A stretch of 64,000 bases of DNA from Variovorax sp. YR216 (lineage in GTDB: Bacteria > Pseudomonadota > Gammaproteobacteria > Burkholderiales > Burkholderiaceae_C): NCBI RefSeq assembly GCF_900107745.1, contig NZ_FNRO01000002.1:310001-374000 (forward strand), given 5' to 3'. The notes beneath the pieces were generated by a model that was given only the letters and a program-made list of their open reading frames with translations, searched no databases and was not told the origin of the DNA. The stretch's first letter is position 1; every line of letters starts with the position of its first letter. Shown here one piece after another: positions 9,564 to 19,286 of the stretch. The position numbers were made by a program, and so were the translations under genes.

Positions 9564-10796
9564 ATGGCCTTTTCCCAGGGCATCAGCGGGCTCGGCGCCG
9601 CTGCCGCGAATCTCGATGTCATCGGCAACAACATTGCCAACTCGGGCACCGTGGGCTTCAAGTCGTCTACCGCCACTTTCTCGGACATCTATGCCGGCTC
9701 GCGCGTCGGCCTCGGCGTGGCGGTGTCGGGCGTGGTGCAGGACTTCTCGCAGGGCGTGACGCAGACCAGCAGCCGCCCGCTCGACGTGGCGATCATGAAC
9801 GGCGACGGCTTCTTCCGCCTCACCAGCGCGAACGGCGAGGTCATGTACTCGCGCAACGGCCAGTTCACCAAGGACAAGGACGGCTACATCGTCAACGCGT
9901 CCGGCCTGCGTCTCACCGGCTACGGCGTCAACGCCAGTGGCGGCATCAGCGGCGGCACGCCCACCGCGATCCAGATCCCCACGACCCCGATGTCGCCGAA
10001 CGCCACCACCGGCGTGCAGGCCGAGTTCAACGTCGACTCGCGCAGCACCGTGCCGACCAAGACGCCGTTCGATCCGACCGACTCGGACACCTTCAACTAC
10101 TCCAACGCGATCGGCCCGGTGTACGACTCGCTCGGCAATCCGCACGACCTGGCGGTGTACTTCGTGAAGACCGGCGCCAACTCGTGGGATACCTACGGCA
10201 CGATCGACGGCACCCAGATCCAACTGGCAGCGCCTGCGCCGGCCGGCTCGCCGCTGGGTTCGCTGACCTTCGACACCAACGGCAACCTCACCGCACCGGC
10301 GGGCGGCAAGATCACGCTGCCGACCCTGACCTACACCAATGGCGCGGCCGTATCGAACATCACCGTCGACCTGAGCGGCACCACGCAGGTCGGCGCGGCC
10401 AACGGCATGAGCAAGCTCGCGCAGGACGGCTACACATCCGGCCAGCTCACCTCGTTCTCGATCAACGCCGACGGCACCATCACCGGCAAGTTCTCCAACG
10501 AGCAGACCAAGCTGCTGGGCCAGGTGGTGCTGTCGTCCTTCGCCAACCCCAACGGCCTGGAGCCGAAGGGCGACAACATGTACGCCGAGACGCAAGCGTC
10601 TGGCGCCGCGCTCACCGGCACGCCCGCCGAGGGCAGCAAGCTCGGCTCGCTGGCCTCCGGCGCGCTGGAATCGTCCAACGTCGACCTGACCTCGGAACTC
10701 GTCAACCTCATCGTCGCGCAGCGCAACTACCAGGCCAACGCGCAGACCGTGAAGACGCAGGACCAGGTCATGCAGACGCTGATGAACATCCGCTGA
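9564..10796 (+). CDS. flgE: Flagellar hook protein FlgE
   Basis: FlgE is the hook subunit; 410 residues is the usual length. The N-terminus (GISGLGAAAANLDVIGNNIA, then NSGTVGFKSSTATFSD) and the C-terminus (ELVNLIVAQRNYQANAQTVK, then DQVMQTLMNIR) are the conserved axial-protein segments. The centre is the Ser/Thr/Gly-rich surface domain. AAGGAATCCATC precedes the ATG. Confidence 0.96.
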   Translation: MAFSQGISGLGAAAANLDVIGNNIANSGTVGFKSSTATFSDIYAGSRVGLGVAVSGVVQDFSQGVTQTSSRPLDVAIMNGDGFFRLTSANGEVMYSRNGQFTKDKDGYIVNASGLRLTGYGVNASGGISGGTPTAIQIPTTPMSPNATTGVQAEFNVDSRSTVPTKTPFDPTDSDTFNYSNAIGPVYDSLGNPHDLAVYFVKTGANSWDTYGTIDGTQIQLAAPAPAGSPLGSLTFDTNGNLTAPAGGKITLPTLTYTNGAAVSNITVDLSGTTQVGAANGMSKLAQDGYTSGQLTSFSINADGTITGKFSNEQTKLLGQVVLSSFANPNGLEPKGDNMYAETQASGAALTGTPAEGSKLGSLASGALESSNVDLTSELVNLIVAQRNYQANAQTVKTQDQVMQTLMNIR

Positions 10797-10818
10797 CGCG
10801 ACGCGATAGGAGCCACCA

Positions 10819-11559
10819 GTGGATCGAATGCTGTATGTCGCCATGAGCGGCGCCAAGCAGGCCATGGAGCAACAGGCCTCGGTCGCCAACAACATGGCGA
10901 ACGTGTCGACGCCGGGCTTCCGTGCGCAGATCAATGCGTTTCGCGCGGTGCCGGTTGTCGGCGAGGAATCGCCCACCCGTGCCTTCGTGGCTGCGACCAC
11001 GCAGGGTGCGGACTTCCGGCAGGGTCCGGTGACGGACACCGGGCGCGAACTCGACGTCGCGGTGCGCGGCGACGGCTGGCTGGTGGTGCAGACGCCGACC
11101 GGCGAGGCCTACACCCGCGTGGGCAACCTCCAGGTGGCCTCCGACGGCCAGGTCACGACCATGGGTGGACGCCCGGTGGTCGGCGACGGCGGCGGGCTGG
11201 TGATTCCCCCGGGCTCGTCCGTGACCATTGCCGCGGACGGCAGCATCACGGCGCACGCGCCTGGCGATCCGCTGACGGGCCTGAACATCGTCGGCCGAAT
11301 GAAGCTCGTGAACCCGCCGGCCGCCAATCTGGAGCGCGGGGAAGACGGTCTCTTCCGCATGCGCCAGGGCCTGCCGCCCGCCGAGGCCGATCCCGCGGTG
11401 ACGGTCACGGCCGGCGCGATCGAAGGCAGCAACGTCAATCCGGTCGAAGCCATGGTGGCCATGATCGCCAACGGACGCAGCTTCGAGATGCAGATGAAGT
11501 CCATCCAGTCCGCCGACACCAACGCGCAGTCGGCCAACAAGCTGCTCGCCTACGGCTGA
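10819..11559 (+). CDS. flgF: Flagellar rod protein FlgF
   Basis: FlgF is a proximal rod subunit of 246 residues. It has [20 protein letters not shown] at the N-terminus and [20 protein letters not shown] at the C-terminus, both typical of the rod/hook family. The start is GTG at 10819, preceded by AGGAGCCACCA; it gives the usual [13 protein letters not shown] opening. It follows flgE by 22 bases. Confidence 0.95.
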   Translation: MDRMLYVAMSGAKQAMEQQASVANNMANVSTPGFRAQINAFRAVPVVGEESPTRAFVAATTQGADFRQGPVTDTGRELDVAVRGDGWLVVQTPTGEAYTRVGNLQVASDGQVTTMGGRPVVGDGGGLVIPPGSSVTIAADGSITAHAPGDPLTGLNIVGRMKLVNPPAANLERGEDGLFRMRQGLPPAEADPAVTVTAGAIEGSNVNPVEAMVAMIANGRSFEMQMKSIQSADTNAQSANKLLAYG

Positions 11560-11605
11560 TCCGCGCCCTCAGCAACCCCCAAGCAACCCCGCAGGAGCCC
11601 TCTCC

Positions 11606-12388
11606 ATGATCCGTTCCCTCTACGTGGCCAAGACCGGCCTCGAAGCCCAGCAGACGCAGCTCGACGTCGTCTCCAACAACCTCGCCAACGTCTCCACCAC
11701 CGGCTTCAAGAAGAGCCGCGCGGTGTTCGAAGACCTGCTCTACCAGAACATCCGCCAGGTCGGCGGCCAGACCTCCGACCAGACGCGCCTGCCTTCGGGC
11801 CTGCAGGTGGGCACCGGAGTGCGCGTGGTCGCCACCGAGCGCATGCACTCGCAGGGCAACATGACCAAGACCGACAACCCGAAGGACGTTGCCATCAACG
11901 GTTCGGGCTTCTTCCAGGTCACGATGCCCGACGGCACGATGGCCTACACGCGCGACGGCTCGTTCCAGACCAACGCGGAAGGCCAGCTCGTCACCGCGAG
12001 CGGCTACACGATCGAGCCCGCGATCAACATCCCGCAGAACGCCACCAGCCTCACGATCGGCCGCGACGGCATCGTGTCGGTCACGCAGGCCGGCAGCCAG
12101 GCGACGGTGCAGGTCGGGCAATTGCAGATCGCGACCTTCCTCAATCCGACCGGCCTGCAGAGCATGGGCGAGAACCTCTACACCGAGACGGATTCGTCGG
12201 GCGCGCCCAATGTGGTGAACCCCGGCGTCGATGGCGCGGGCGTCCTGACGCAGGGCTACACCGAAGCGTCGAACGTCAACGTGGTGGAAGAGCTGGTCAA
12301 CATGATCGCGACGCAGCGTGCGTACGAGATCAACAGCAAGGCGATTCAAACGTCCGACCAGATGCTCGCCCGTCTCGCGCAGCTATGA
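11606..12388 (+). CDS. flgG: Flagellar distal rod protein FlgG
   Basis: FlgG is the distal rod subunit of 260 residues. It opens [20 protein letters not shown], continues [20 protein letters not shown], and ends [20 protein letters not shown] plus QMLARLAQL, as expected. GCAGGAGCCC lies upstream of the ATG. Its TGA overlaps the first codon of the flgH frame (ATGA at 12385-12388). Confidence 0.97.
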   Translation: MIRSLYVAKTGLEAQQTQLDVVSNNLANVSTTGFKKSRAVFEDLLYQNIRQVGGQTSDQTRLPSGLQVGTGVRVVATERMHSQGNMTKTDNPKDVAINGSGFFQVTMPDGTMAYTRDGSFQTNAEGQLVTASGYTIEPAINIPQNATSLTIGRDGIVSVTQAGSQATVQVGQLQIATFLNPTGLQSMGENLYTETDSSGAPNVVNPGVDGAGVLTQGYTEASNVNVVEELVNMIATQRAYEINSKAIQTSDQMLARLAQL

Positions 12389-13149
12389 CCTCCCCCAGGC
12401 TTGCCCACTTCGTGTGGCCGCCAACCCCCTCGCCGGGGGCGACACCGGCGGGCCGGCGAAGCCGGTTCCGCGGTGTCGCCCGGATGGCGGTGGCGAGCGC
12501 GGTGCTTGTTCTCGTGGTCGGCTGCGCGCAGATCCCGCGCGATCCGCTGGTGCACCAGCCGATGACCGCGCGCGCCGACGAGATGAACCAGTTGCCGAGC
12601 CGGTCGCGTTCGGGTGCGATCTTCCAGGACAACGGGCGCGGCATCGCCCTGTTCGAGGATCGCCGGCCGCGCAGCATCGGGGACATCCTGACCATCGTCA
12701 TCAGCGAAAAGCTCAACGCGAGCAAGAACTCGGGCGCGAACGCGAGCCGAAACGGAAGCATGACCGCGGCCTTCAATCCGATCCCGAAGGTGCTCGGCGG
12801 ATTGCTGGACAACCAGGACGCGAAGCTGGCCGGCACCAACGCGCTCACGGCGAAGGGCGGCGCCAATGCCACGAACACCTTCAACAGCACGATCACGGTC
12901 ACCGTGACCGACGTGCTGCCCAACGGCAACCTGCTGGTGAGTGGCGAGAAGCAGATGGGCATCAACCAGGGGACGGAGTTCATCCGCTTCTCCGGCGTGG
13001 TGAACCCGCGCACCGTCACCGGCGTCAACACCGTGCTTTCGACCCAGGTGGCCGATGCACGCATCGAATACACGGCCAAGGGCTACATCGACGAAGCGCA
13101 GAACATGGGATGGCTCCAGCGCTTCTTCCTCAACGTCGCACCATTTTGA
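12385..13149 (+). CDS. flgH: L-ring lipoprotein FlgH with repeat-encoded N-terminus
   Basis: FlgH forms the outer-membrane L-ring. The mature lipoprotein has the family features [20 protein letters not shown] and [16 protein letters not shown], and ends with the [20 protein letters not shown] block. The lipobox is VVGC with Cys47, counted from the ATG that overlaps the flgG stop. Residues 3-32 are encoded by dispersed-repeat copy B, which gives a basic stretch (RRSRFRG) ahead of the hydrophobic core. An inner ATG at 12484 would give a signal without any basic residue. The upstream ATG, or a GTG at 12412, is therefore more likely. Confidence 0.88.
   Translation: MTSPRLAHFVWPPTPSPGATPAGRRSRFRGVARMAVASAVLVLVVGCAQIPRDPLVHQPMTARADEMNQLPSRSRSGAIFQDNGRGIALFEDRRPRSIGDILTIVISEKLNASKNSGANASRNGSMTAAFNPIPKVLGGLLDNQDAKLAGTNALTAKGGANATNTFNSTITVTVTDVLPNGNLLVSGEKQMGINQGTEFIRFSGVVNPRTVTGVNTVLSTQVADARIEYTAKGYIDEAQNMGWLQRFFLNVAPF
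12391..12480 (+). repeat. Dispersed double-hairpin repeat, copy B (inside flgH 5' end)
   Basis: It has the same block order as copy A: CCCCCAGGCTTGCC, CACTTCGTGTGGC, a CCCCCTCGCCGGGGG hairpin, then GGCGAAGCCGGTTCCGCGG. It starts just after the flgG stop and runs in frame through the start of flgH. Confidence 0.8.
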
Positions 13150-13150
13150 T

Positions 13151-14353
13151 ATGCACCCCCAGTCTTCGCGCACTTCGTGTCGCTTCGCCAACCCCCTTGC
13201 AGGGGGCAACACCGGCGGCCCGGCAAAGCCGGTTCCGCGGTGTTTCACCAAGGGCGTTCGCTTCGCTTCGCTTGCGCTTGCTTGCGCGTTCTTGCTTGTG
13301 GCGCCGGTGCATGCGGAGCGGCTCAAGGAGCTGGCGACGATTCAGGGGGTGCGGGACAACGCGTTGATCGGCTATGGGCTGATGGTGGGGCTGGACGGTA
13401 CCGGCGACCAGACGATGCAGACGCCGTTCACCACGCAGAGCCTGAACAACATGCTTCAGCAGCTGGGCATCACGATGCCGCAGGGCGTGAACATGCAGCT
13501 CAAGAACGTGGCGGCGGTGATGGTCACGGCGACGCTGCCCTCGTTCGCGCGGCCCGGCCAGGCGATCGACGTGACGGTGTCTTCGATGGGCAATGCCAAG
13601 AGCCTTCGCGGCGGCACGCTGCTGATGACGCCGCTCAAGGGTGTCGATGGCGCGATCTACGCGATCGCGCAGGGGAACATGGTCGTCGGCGGCGCAGGTG
13701 CGTCGGCCAACGGCAGCAAGGTGCAGATCAACCAGCTCAGCTCCGGTCGCATTCCCTCCGGCGCGATCGTGGAGCGCACCGTGGAGACGGCGGTGGGCGG
13801 CGAAGGCGCTCTCACGGTCGAGCTCACGCGCTCGGACTTCGGCACGGCGCAACGCGCGGTCGAGGCGATCAACCGCCAGTTCGGGTTCGGAACCGCCGAG
13901 GCGGTGGACGGGCGCGTGATCCGCGTTCAGGCACCGGAATCGCCGCAGGAGCGCGTCGGGTTCCTCGCACGCCTCGAAGGCCTCGAAGTGACGCCGGCGC
14001 AGGCCGTCGCGCGCGTGGTCATCAATGCGCGCACCGGGTCGGTGGTGATGAACCAGGCAGTCCGCGTGAGCGAATGCGCGGTGGCGCACGGCAACCTGTC
14101 GGTGGTCATCAACACCCAGCCGGTGGTCAGCCAGCCGGAGGCGTTCTCGCGCGGGCGCACGGTCGAGGCGGCGCAGTCGGAGATCTCGGTCAACCAGGGC
14201 AGCGGTGCGCTGCAGATGGTGCGCGGCAGTGCGTCGCTGTCCGACGTGATCAAGGGCCTCAATGCACTGGGCGCGAATCCGCAGGACCTGGTCTCCATCC
14301 TGCAGGCCATGAAGACGGCCGGTGCGCTGCGCGCCGAGCTCGAGATCATCTGA
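13151..14353 (+). CDS. flgI: P-ring protein FlgI with repeat-encoded N-terminus
   Basis: FlgI is secreted to the periplasm and forms the P-ring around the rod. The mature part begins near [20 protein letters not shown], runs through [15 protein letters not shown], and ends [17 protein letters not shown]. From the ATG at 13151, one base after the flgH stop, about 32 residues come from dispersed-repeat copy C. The signal-peptide core [18 protein letters not shown] follows. No other ATG, GTG or TTG lies in frame between 13151 and the hydrophobic core, so the repeat-derived segment appears to be translated. The total is 400 residues. Confidence 0.92.
   Translation: MHPQSSRTSCRFANPLAGGNTGGPAKPVPRCFTKGVRFASLALACAFLLVAPVHAERLKELATIQGVRDNALIGYGLMVGLDGTGDQTMQTPFTTQSLNNMLQQLGITMPQGVNMQLKNVAAVMVTATLPSFARPGQAIDVTVSSMGNAKSLRGGTLLMTPLKGVDGAIYAIAQGNMVVGGAGASANGSKVQINQLSSGRIPSGAIVERTVETAVGGEGALTVELTRSDFGTAQRAVEAINRQFGFGTAEAVDGRVIRVQAPESPQERVGFLARLEGLEVTPAQAVARVVINARTGSVVMNQAVRVSECAVAHGNLSVVINTQPVVSQPEAFSRGRTVEAAQSEISVNQGSGALQMVRGSASLSDVIKGLNALGANPQDLVSILQAMKTAGALRAELEII
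13154..13247 (+). repeat. Dispersed double-hairpin repeat, copy C (inside flgI 5' end)
   Basis: The blocks are CCCCCAGTCTTCGCG, CACTTCGTGTCGC, a perfect CCCCCTTGCAGGGGG hairpin, and GGCAAAGCCGGTTCCGCGG with the CCGGCAAAGCCGG hairpin. It lies immediately downstream of flgH and is read in frame as the start of flgI. Confidence 0.82.
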
Positions 14354-14362
14354 GGACGCGGC

Positions 14363-15346
14363 ATGGGGATCACCGCAACACCTGCGACGAGCGTTGCCGA
14401 CACCAGCCGCAGCGGTGCGCTGGACCAGCGCTTCGCGCTCGATGTGCAGGGCGTCGATGCGCTCAAGCGCACCACCCGCACCTCGCCGGAAGAAGGGCTT
14501 CGCCAGGTCTCGCGCCAGTTCGAGGCGATGTTCATGAACATGGTGCTCAAGAGCATGCGCGAGGCGACGCCGCAAAGCGGCCTTTTCGACAGCCAGAGCG
14601 AGAAGATCTACACGTCGATGCTGGACCAGCAGCTCTCGCAGAACCTCTCGGGCCGCGGCGTCGGCCTGGCCGAGGCCATGCTGGTGCAGCTCCAGCGGCA
14701 GGTTGCATCGGGCGGGGCGAACATGGATGTCGAGGCCGTGCCGATGTCGCTCCTGCCGCGCGGCGGCATGCCGCTGAAGCCGGACTCGGGCATTCCGCTC
14801 GGCTCGGCGCCGGCGCCGTCCACGCGCGTCGATCTGAGCGTCTACCAGGTGAACAACGACCGCGGCGGCAGCTCGGCCGCGACCGCCTCGCTGCAGGGTC
14901 ATGTCGATGCCTTCGTCGATCGCATGGGTGCGTCGGCGCAGGCCGCGAGCGAAGCCAGCGGCGTGCCGGCACCGCTGATCCTCGCGCAGGCCGCGCTCGA
15001 ATCGGGCTGGGGCAAGCGCGAGATCCGTGCCGACGACGGCACGCAGAGCTTCAACCTCTTCGGCATCAAGGCCGACAAGAGCTGGCAGGGCCGCGTGGTC
15101 GAGACGACGACCACCGAGTACGTCGACGGCGAGCCGCAGCGCGTGCGCGCGAAGTTCAGGGCCTACGACTCCTACGAGGAAGCCTTCACCGACTACGCAC
15201 GCTTCATGACGCGCAATCCGCGGTATGCCGGCGTGGTCACGGCCGGCGACCCGACCGAAGCCGCGCACGGCCTGCAGCGCGCCGGCTACGCCACGGACCC
15301 GCAATACGGACAAAAGCTCGTCCGGATCATGCAGAAATTCGGCTGA
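14363..15346 (+). CDS. flgJ: Rod-binding protein/muramidase FlgJ
   Basis: FlgJ caps the rod and opens peptidoglycan so the rod can pass. The 327-residue protein is the two-domain form. The N-terminal rod-binding part (about 30-120) has LRQVSRQFEAMFMNMVLKSM. The C-terminal glucosaminidase part (about 185-325) has LILAQAALESGWGKREI with the likely catalytic Glu, and FNLFGIKADKSWQGR. It ends the flg operon, 9 bases after flgI. A GCCGATAG string lies just past its stop (15350), without a convincing -35. Confidence 0.95.
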   Translation: MGITATPATSVADTSRSGALDQRFALDVQGVDALKRTTRTSPEEGLRQVSRQFEAMFMNMVLKSMREATPQSGLFDSQSEKIYTSMLDQQLSQNLSGRGVGLAEAMLVQLQRQVASGGANMDVEAVPMSLLPRGGMPLKPDSGIPLGSAPAPSTRVDLSVYQVNNDRGGSSAATASLQGHVDAFVDRMGASAQAASEASGVPAPLILAQAALESGWGKREIRADDGTQSFNLFGIKADKSWQGRVVETTTTEYVDGEPQRVRAKFRAYDSYEEAFTDYARFMTRNPRYAGVVTAGDPTEAAHGLQRAGYATDPQYGQKLVRIMQKFG

Positions 15347-15397
15347 TCTGCCGATAGCCAACAGAACCCACTCTCACAGCCAACGCAAAGGAACCCC

Positions 15398-15916
15398 ATG
15401 GCAGAGATCACGACCCTCCAGCCTCGCGCGGGCAGCGCCGCTTCCCAGGCCCTCGCCAACTCGGGACGGCTGGAGGTGGTCACCTTCACCCTCGGCGAGG
15501 AGGAATACGGCATCGACATCCAGAAGGTGCAGGAGCTGCGTGGGTACGACGCGGTGACGCGGATCGCGAACGCGCCGGAGTTCATCAAGGGGGTGGTGAA
15601 CCTGCGCGGGATCATCGTGCCGATCATCGACATGCGCATCCGCTTCGGCATTGGAGCGCCGAGCTACGACCAGTTCACGGTGGTGATCGTGCTGAACATC
15701 GGCGGGCGCGTGATGGGGATGGTGGTGGACAGCGTGTCGGACGTGATCACGTTGACTGCGGAGCAGATCAAGCCCGCGCCGGAGATGGGTTCGGCGCTGG
15801 ACACGGACTACCTGATCGGGCTGGGCACGCTGGAAGAGCGGATGCTGATCCTGGTGGACATCGACCGCCTGATGTCCAGCGAAGAGATGGGGCTGATCGA
15901 GAAGCTCGCCGCCTGA
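15398..15916 (+). CDS. cheW: Chemotaxis coupling protein CheW, copy 1
   Basis: CheW links chemoreceptors to the kinase CheA. The 172-residue protein has [20 protein letters not shown], the [20 protein letters not shown] block and [15 protein letters not shown], all typical of CheW. The N-terminus ([20 protein letters not shown]) is longer than in copy 2. AAAGGAACCCC precedes the ATG. From 15500 to 15891 it is nearly identical in DNA to copy 2 at 24598-24989, with four differences in 392 bases. It leads the chemoreceptor row. Confidence 0.95.
   Translation: MAEITTLQPRAGSAASQALANSGRLEVVTFTLGEEEYGIDIQKVQELRGYDAVTRIANAPEFIKGVVNLRGIIVPIIDMRIRFGIGAPSYDQFTVVIVLNIGGRVMGMVVDSVSDVITLTAEQIKPAPEMGSALDTDYLIGLGTLEERMLILVDIDRLMSSEEMGLIEKLAA
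15500..15891 (+). repeat. Near-identical cheW segment, copy 1
   Basis: Aligned by eye base for base with 24598-24989, the two segments have equal length (392 bases) and four mismatches. Only one mismatch changes an amino acid (Met to Val). Identity stops abruptly on both sides. Confidence 0.9.
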
Positions 15917-15917
15917 G

Positions 15918-15931
15918 GCCTGGCGCCAGGC
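15918..15931. other. Perfect 14-base palindrome after cheW
   Basis: GCCTGGCGCCAGGC is fully self-complementary and lies two bases after the cheW stop, 38 bases before the first chemoreceptor gene. With no loop it is more likely a protein site or chance than a terminator. Confidence 0.3.
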
Positions 15932-15968
15932 AGGACGATTTCGAAACACATCGACGGAGGAGGCAGGG

Positions 15969-17666
15969 ATGAAGGATTGGAAGATCGGCACGCGCCTGGG
16001 CGGCGGATTCGCGCTGGTGCTGGCGCTGGTGGCTGCCATCGCGGCAATCGGCGTGGCCCGGCTGCAGGGCGTGGGCGATGCCACGCATGAAATGACGCGG
16101 CGGTCGCTGGAGAAGGAACGCCTGGCGGCGGCCTGGCTGCTGGCCACAAGCACCAACAGCGTGCGGACCTTTGCCCTCCTCAAGAGCAACGATCCCGAAG
16201 TCCAGGACTTCCTGCAGAAGAGCATCAGCAAGAACAGCGCCGTCATCAACGAGACGCAGAAGAACCTCGAGGACATGCTGAGCACCCCCGAGGAACTGGC
16301 GCTGAGCAAGGACATCAAGGCCCGGCGCGCGGAATACCTGGAGCTGCGCAACTCGATCCTGAAGCTCAAGTCGGATGACAAGGCCGAGGCGGCCGCGTCG
16401 CTGGGCAAGGAGAAGCTGGTCCCCACGCTCGACGCCTATGACGCGAGCATCCGCGCGATGGCGAACCACCAGAAGGATCAGATCGACCAGACCGCGAGCG
16501 CCATCGACGAGCTGTACCGCTCCGGTCGCAACCAGGTGATCCTGCTTGCGGCGCTGGCGCTCGCGGTGGGATCGGTGCTCGCATGGCTGCTGACACGCAG
16601 CATCGTCGAGCCGATCGACGAGGCACTGCTGATTGCCGAGACCGTGGCCTCCGGCGACCTCAGCCAGGACTTCGAGTCCGGACGCGGCGGCGACTTCGGC
16701 CGCCTGCTGAACGGCATGGGCGAGATGGAAGACATGCTCACGGACATGGTGGGGCGAATCCGTACGGCGACTGATTCGATCGTGGTCGCTTCGAGGCAGA
16801 TTGCCGCCGGCAACCAGGACCTGTCGTCGCGCACCGAGGAACAGGCAAGCTCGCTCGAAGAGACCGCGGCGTCGATGGAAGAGCTCACCAGCACGGTCAA
16901 GCAGAACGCCGACAACGCCCGGCAGGCCAACCAGCTCGCGGTCTCCGCGTCCGAAGTCGCGGTGAAGGGCGGCAAGGTGGTGAACGAGGTGGTCGACACC
17001 ATGGCGTCGATCAATGCCTCGTCGCGCAAGATCGTCGACATCATTGCCGTGATCGATGGCATCGCCTTCCAGACCAACATCCTGGCACTGAACGCCGCCG
17101 TGGAAGCGGCGCGTGCCGGCGAGCAGGGCAAGGGCTTCGCGGTGGTCGCATCCGAAGTGCGCAGCCTGGCACAGCGCTCCGCGGCGGCGGCCAAGGAGAT
17201 CAAGAGCCTCATCGACGACTCAGTGGGCAAGGTCGACATCGGCAGCGCCCTGGTCGACGAGGCCGGCAAGACGATGGACGAGATCGTCGGCAGCGTGCGG
17301 CGCGTGACCGACATCATGGGCGAGATCACCGCGGCGAGCCAGGAGCAGACCTCGGGCATCGAGCAGATCAACCAGGCGATCACGCAGATGGACCAGGTCA
17401 CGCAGCAGAACGCCGCGCTGGTCGAGCAAGCCGCCGCGGCCGCCGCATCGCTGCAGGAGCAGGCCGGCGGGCTGTCGCAGGTCGTCGGCATGTTCAAGCT
17501 CGACGACAACGCAGCGTCTGCGAAGCCCCAAACGGCCGCAGTCGCTGCGGTGAAGAAGACGGCCGCCAAGGCCGCAACCGCGACAGCGGCGACTCCAAGG
17601 AAGACAACCCCCAAGGTTCCGGCCGCGACCGCCATCTCAGGGGCGGGCGACTGGACCGAGTTCTGA
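15969..17666 (+). CDS. Methyl-accepting chemotaxis protein 1 (four-helix sensor, CheR tether)
   Basis: This is a transmembrane chemoreceptor of 565 residues. TM1 (about 11-32) and TM2 (about 188-210) flank a roughly 155-residue helical periplasmic domain of the 4HB type. A HAMP domain follows, then the cytoplasmic signalling helix pair with the hairpin tip [20 protein letters not shown]. An Ala/Lys/Pro-rich linker of about 45 residues ends in GDWTEF. The final DWTEF fits the aromatic-x-x-aromatic pentapeptide (E. coli NWETF) that docks CheR. The ligand is unknown. Confidence 0.92.
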   Translation: MKDWKIGTRLGGGFALVLALVAAIAAIGVARLQGVGDATHEMTRRSLEKERLAAAWLLATSTNSVRTFALLKSNDPEVQDFLQKSISKNSAVINETQKNLEDMLSTPEELALSKDIKARRAEYLELRNSILKLKSDDKAEAAASLGKEKLVPTLDAYDASIRAMANHQKDQIDQTASAIDELYRSGRNQVILLAALALAVGSVLAWLLTRSIVEPIDEALLIAETVASGDLSQDFESGRGGDFGRLLNGMGEMEDMLTDMVGRIRTATDSIVVASRQIAAGNQDLSSRTEEQASSLEETAASMEELTSTVKQNADNARQANQLAVSASEVAVKGGKVVNEVVDTMASINASSRKIVDIIAVIDGIAFQTNILALNAAVEAARAGEQGKGFAVVASEVRSLAQRSAAAAKEIKSLIDDSVGKVDIGSALVDEAGKTMDEIVGSVRRVTDIMGEITAASQEQTSGIEQINQAITQMDQVTQQNAALVEQAAAAAASLQEQAGGLSQVVGMFKLDDNAASAKPQTAAVAAVKKTAAKAATATAATPRKTTPKVPAATAISGAGDWTEF

Positions 17667-17713
17667 GATCCCCCACCTACGAAAGACACGCGCCCTGAAG
17701 AGGCGCCACGACG

Positions 17714-19264
17714 ATGACTTCCTTGTCCAACCTGAAGATCGGCTCGCGACTGGGCCTTGGCTTCACCCTCATCCTCCTGTTCATGGCGGCCACCGCCGCC
17801 CTGGGCGTGAACTCGCTGTCGAGCCAGAACGACCGGCTCGACCGCATCGTCAACGACAACAACGTGAAGATCGCCGCGGTGAACTCGATGCTCACCACGA
17901 TCCGCGACATCGCCACCTACGGCACCGAGCTTGTCTTGATCAACGACGAGGCGGGCATCGCCGCCCAGATGAAGAAGATCGCCGGCGCGCGCGAGCGCTT
18001 CGCCGAGGCGAACAAGGCCCTGCGCAAGCGGGTCACGTCCGAAGAAGGCAAGAAGAACCTCGTCAAGGTCGACGAGGCGCTGGCTGTCGCTGCGCCGCTC
18101 AGCGAGCAGCTCATCGAGCTGGCGCGACAGAACAAGAATGACGAAGCGACGCAGCTTCTCATGACGAAGTTCGCTCCGGCGGTGCGCGCAACGCTCGCCG
18201 CGCTGGACGATCTGAATGCCCATCAGGTCAGGCGCGCCGACGGCATCAGCGCCGAGGCGCTCGCCGACTACGAGCGCGCGCGCAGCCTCATGATCGGGCT
18301 CGGCGTGCTCGCCGTGCTGCTCGGTGCGGGCGTCGCATGGCTCATCACCCGCTCGATCACACAACCGATCCGCGAAGCGGTGAAAGTGGCAGAGACCGTG
18401 GCTGCCGGTGACATCACCTCGCGCATCGAGGTGCACTCGAAGGACGAAACCGGGCAGCTCATGCACGCGCTGCGCGAGATGAACGACAGCCTCGTGAAGA
18501 TCGTCGGCGAAGTGCGCACGGGCACGGACACGATCGCGACGGCGTCGAGCCAGATCGCCTCGGGCAACCAGGACCTGTCGTCGCGCACCGAGGAGCAGGC
18601 CAGCTCGCTCGAAGAGACGGCTGCCTCGATGGAGGAACTCACCAGTACCGTCAAGCAGAACGCGGACAACGCGCGTCAGGCCAACCAGCTTGCGGTGTCG
18701 GCTTCGGAAGTGGCCGTTCGTGGCGGCAGCGCCGTCTCGCAAGTGGTGGACACGATGGGCTCGATCAACGCTTCGTCGCGCAAGATCGTGGACATCATCG
18801 GCGTCATCGACGGCATCGCCTTCCAGACCAACATCCTGGCGCTGAATGCGGCCGTCGAAGCCGCACGTGCAGGTGAGCAGGGCCGCGGCTTCGCGGTGGT
18901 CGCCTCCGAAGTGCGCAACCTCGCGCAACGCTCTGCCGCCGCTGCCAAGGAAATCAAGACCCTGATCGACGATTCCGTCGAGAAGGTCGAAGAGGGCACC
19001 AGGCAGGTGGCCGAAGCGGGCCGCACGATGGACGAGATCGTCGACAGCGTGAAGCGGGTGACGGACATCATGGGCGAGATCACCGCCGCGAGCCAGGAGC
19101 AGACCTCGGGCATCGAGCAGATCAACCAGGCGATCACGCAGATGGACCAGGTCACGCAGCAGAACGCCGCGCTGGTCGAGGAGGCCGCCGCCGCTGCGGG
19201 CTCGCTGCGCGAGCAGGCGGGCAACCTGTCGCAGGTCGTCAGCGTCTTCAAGCTCGAAGCCTGA
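17714..19264 (+). CDS. Methyl-accepting chemotaxis protein 2
   Basis: This chemoreceptor of 516 residues has TM1 near 11-32 and TM2 near 192-213, a helical periplasmic domain of the 4HB type, a HAMP domain, and the signalling hairpin with [20 protein letters not shown]. It ends VVSVFKLEA directly after the signalling helices, so it has no linker or CheR-docking pentapeptide. The signalling half is almost the same in DNA as that of the neighbouring receptors; the sensor half differs. Confidence 0.92.
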   Translation: MTSLSNLKIGSRLGLGFTLILLFMAATAALGVNSLSSQNDRLDRIVNDNNVKIAAVNSMLTTIRDIATYGTELVLINDEAGIAAQMKKIAGARERFAEANKALRKRVTSEEGKKNLVKVDEALAVAAPLSEQLIELARQNKNDEATQLLMTKFAPAVRATLAALDDLNAHQVRRADGISAEALADYERARSLMIGLGVLAVLLGAGVAWLITRSITQPIREAVKVAETVAAGDITSRIEVHSKDETGQLMHALREMNDSLVKIVGEVRTGTDTIATASSQIASGNQDLSSRTEEQASSLEETAASMEELTSTVKQNADNARQANQLAVSASEVAVRGGSAVSQVVDTMGSINASSRKIVDIIGVIDGIAFQTNILALNAAVEAARAGEQGRGFAVVASEVRNLAQRSAAAAKEIKTLIDDSVEKVEEGTRQVAEAGRTMDEIVDSVKRVTDIMGEITAASQEQTSGIEQINQAITQMDQVTQQNAALVEEAAAAAGSLREQAGNLSQVVSVFKLEA

Positions 19265-19286
19265 GTTGGACCCAGGGAGTGAATTC

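Noticed and set aside
12484..13149. Shorter FlgH starting at the inner ATG
   Set aside because: Not fully excluded, but its signal would lack any basic residue and it is not coupled to flgG; the upstream start fits export better.
15331..15357. GCCGATAG after flgJ as a sigma-28 promoter for the first cheW
   Set aside because: The -10 is close to consensus, but no TAAA-like -35 is found at the proper distance.
13130..15361. A 743-codon open frame on the minus strand opposite flgI and flgJ
   Set aside because: It is the shadow of high-GC coding DNA: Arg/His/Ala-rich translation, no family features, and the plus strand holds clear flgI and flgJ.
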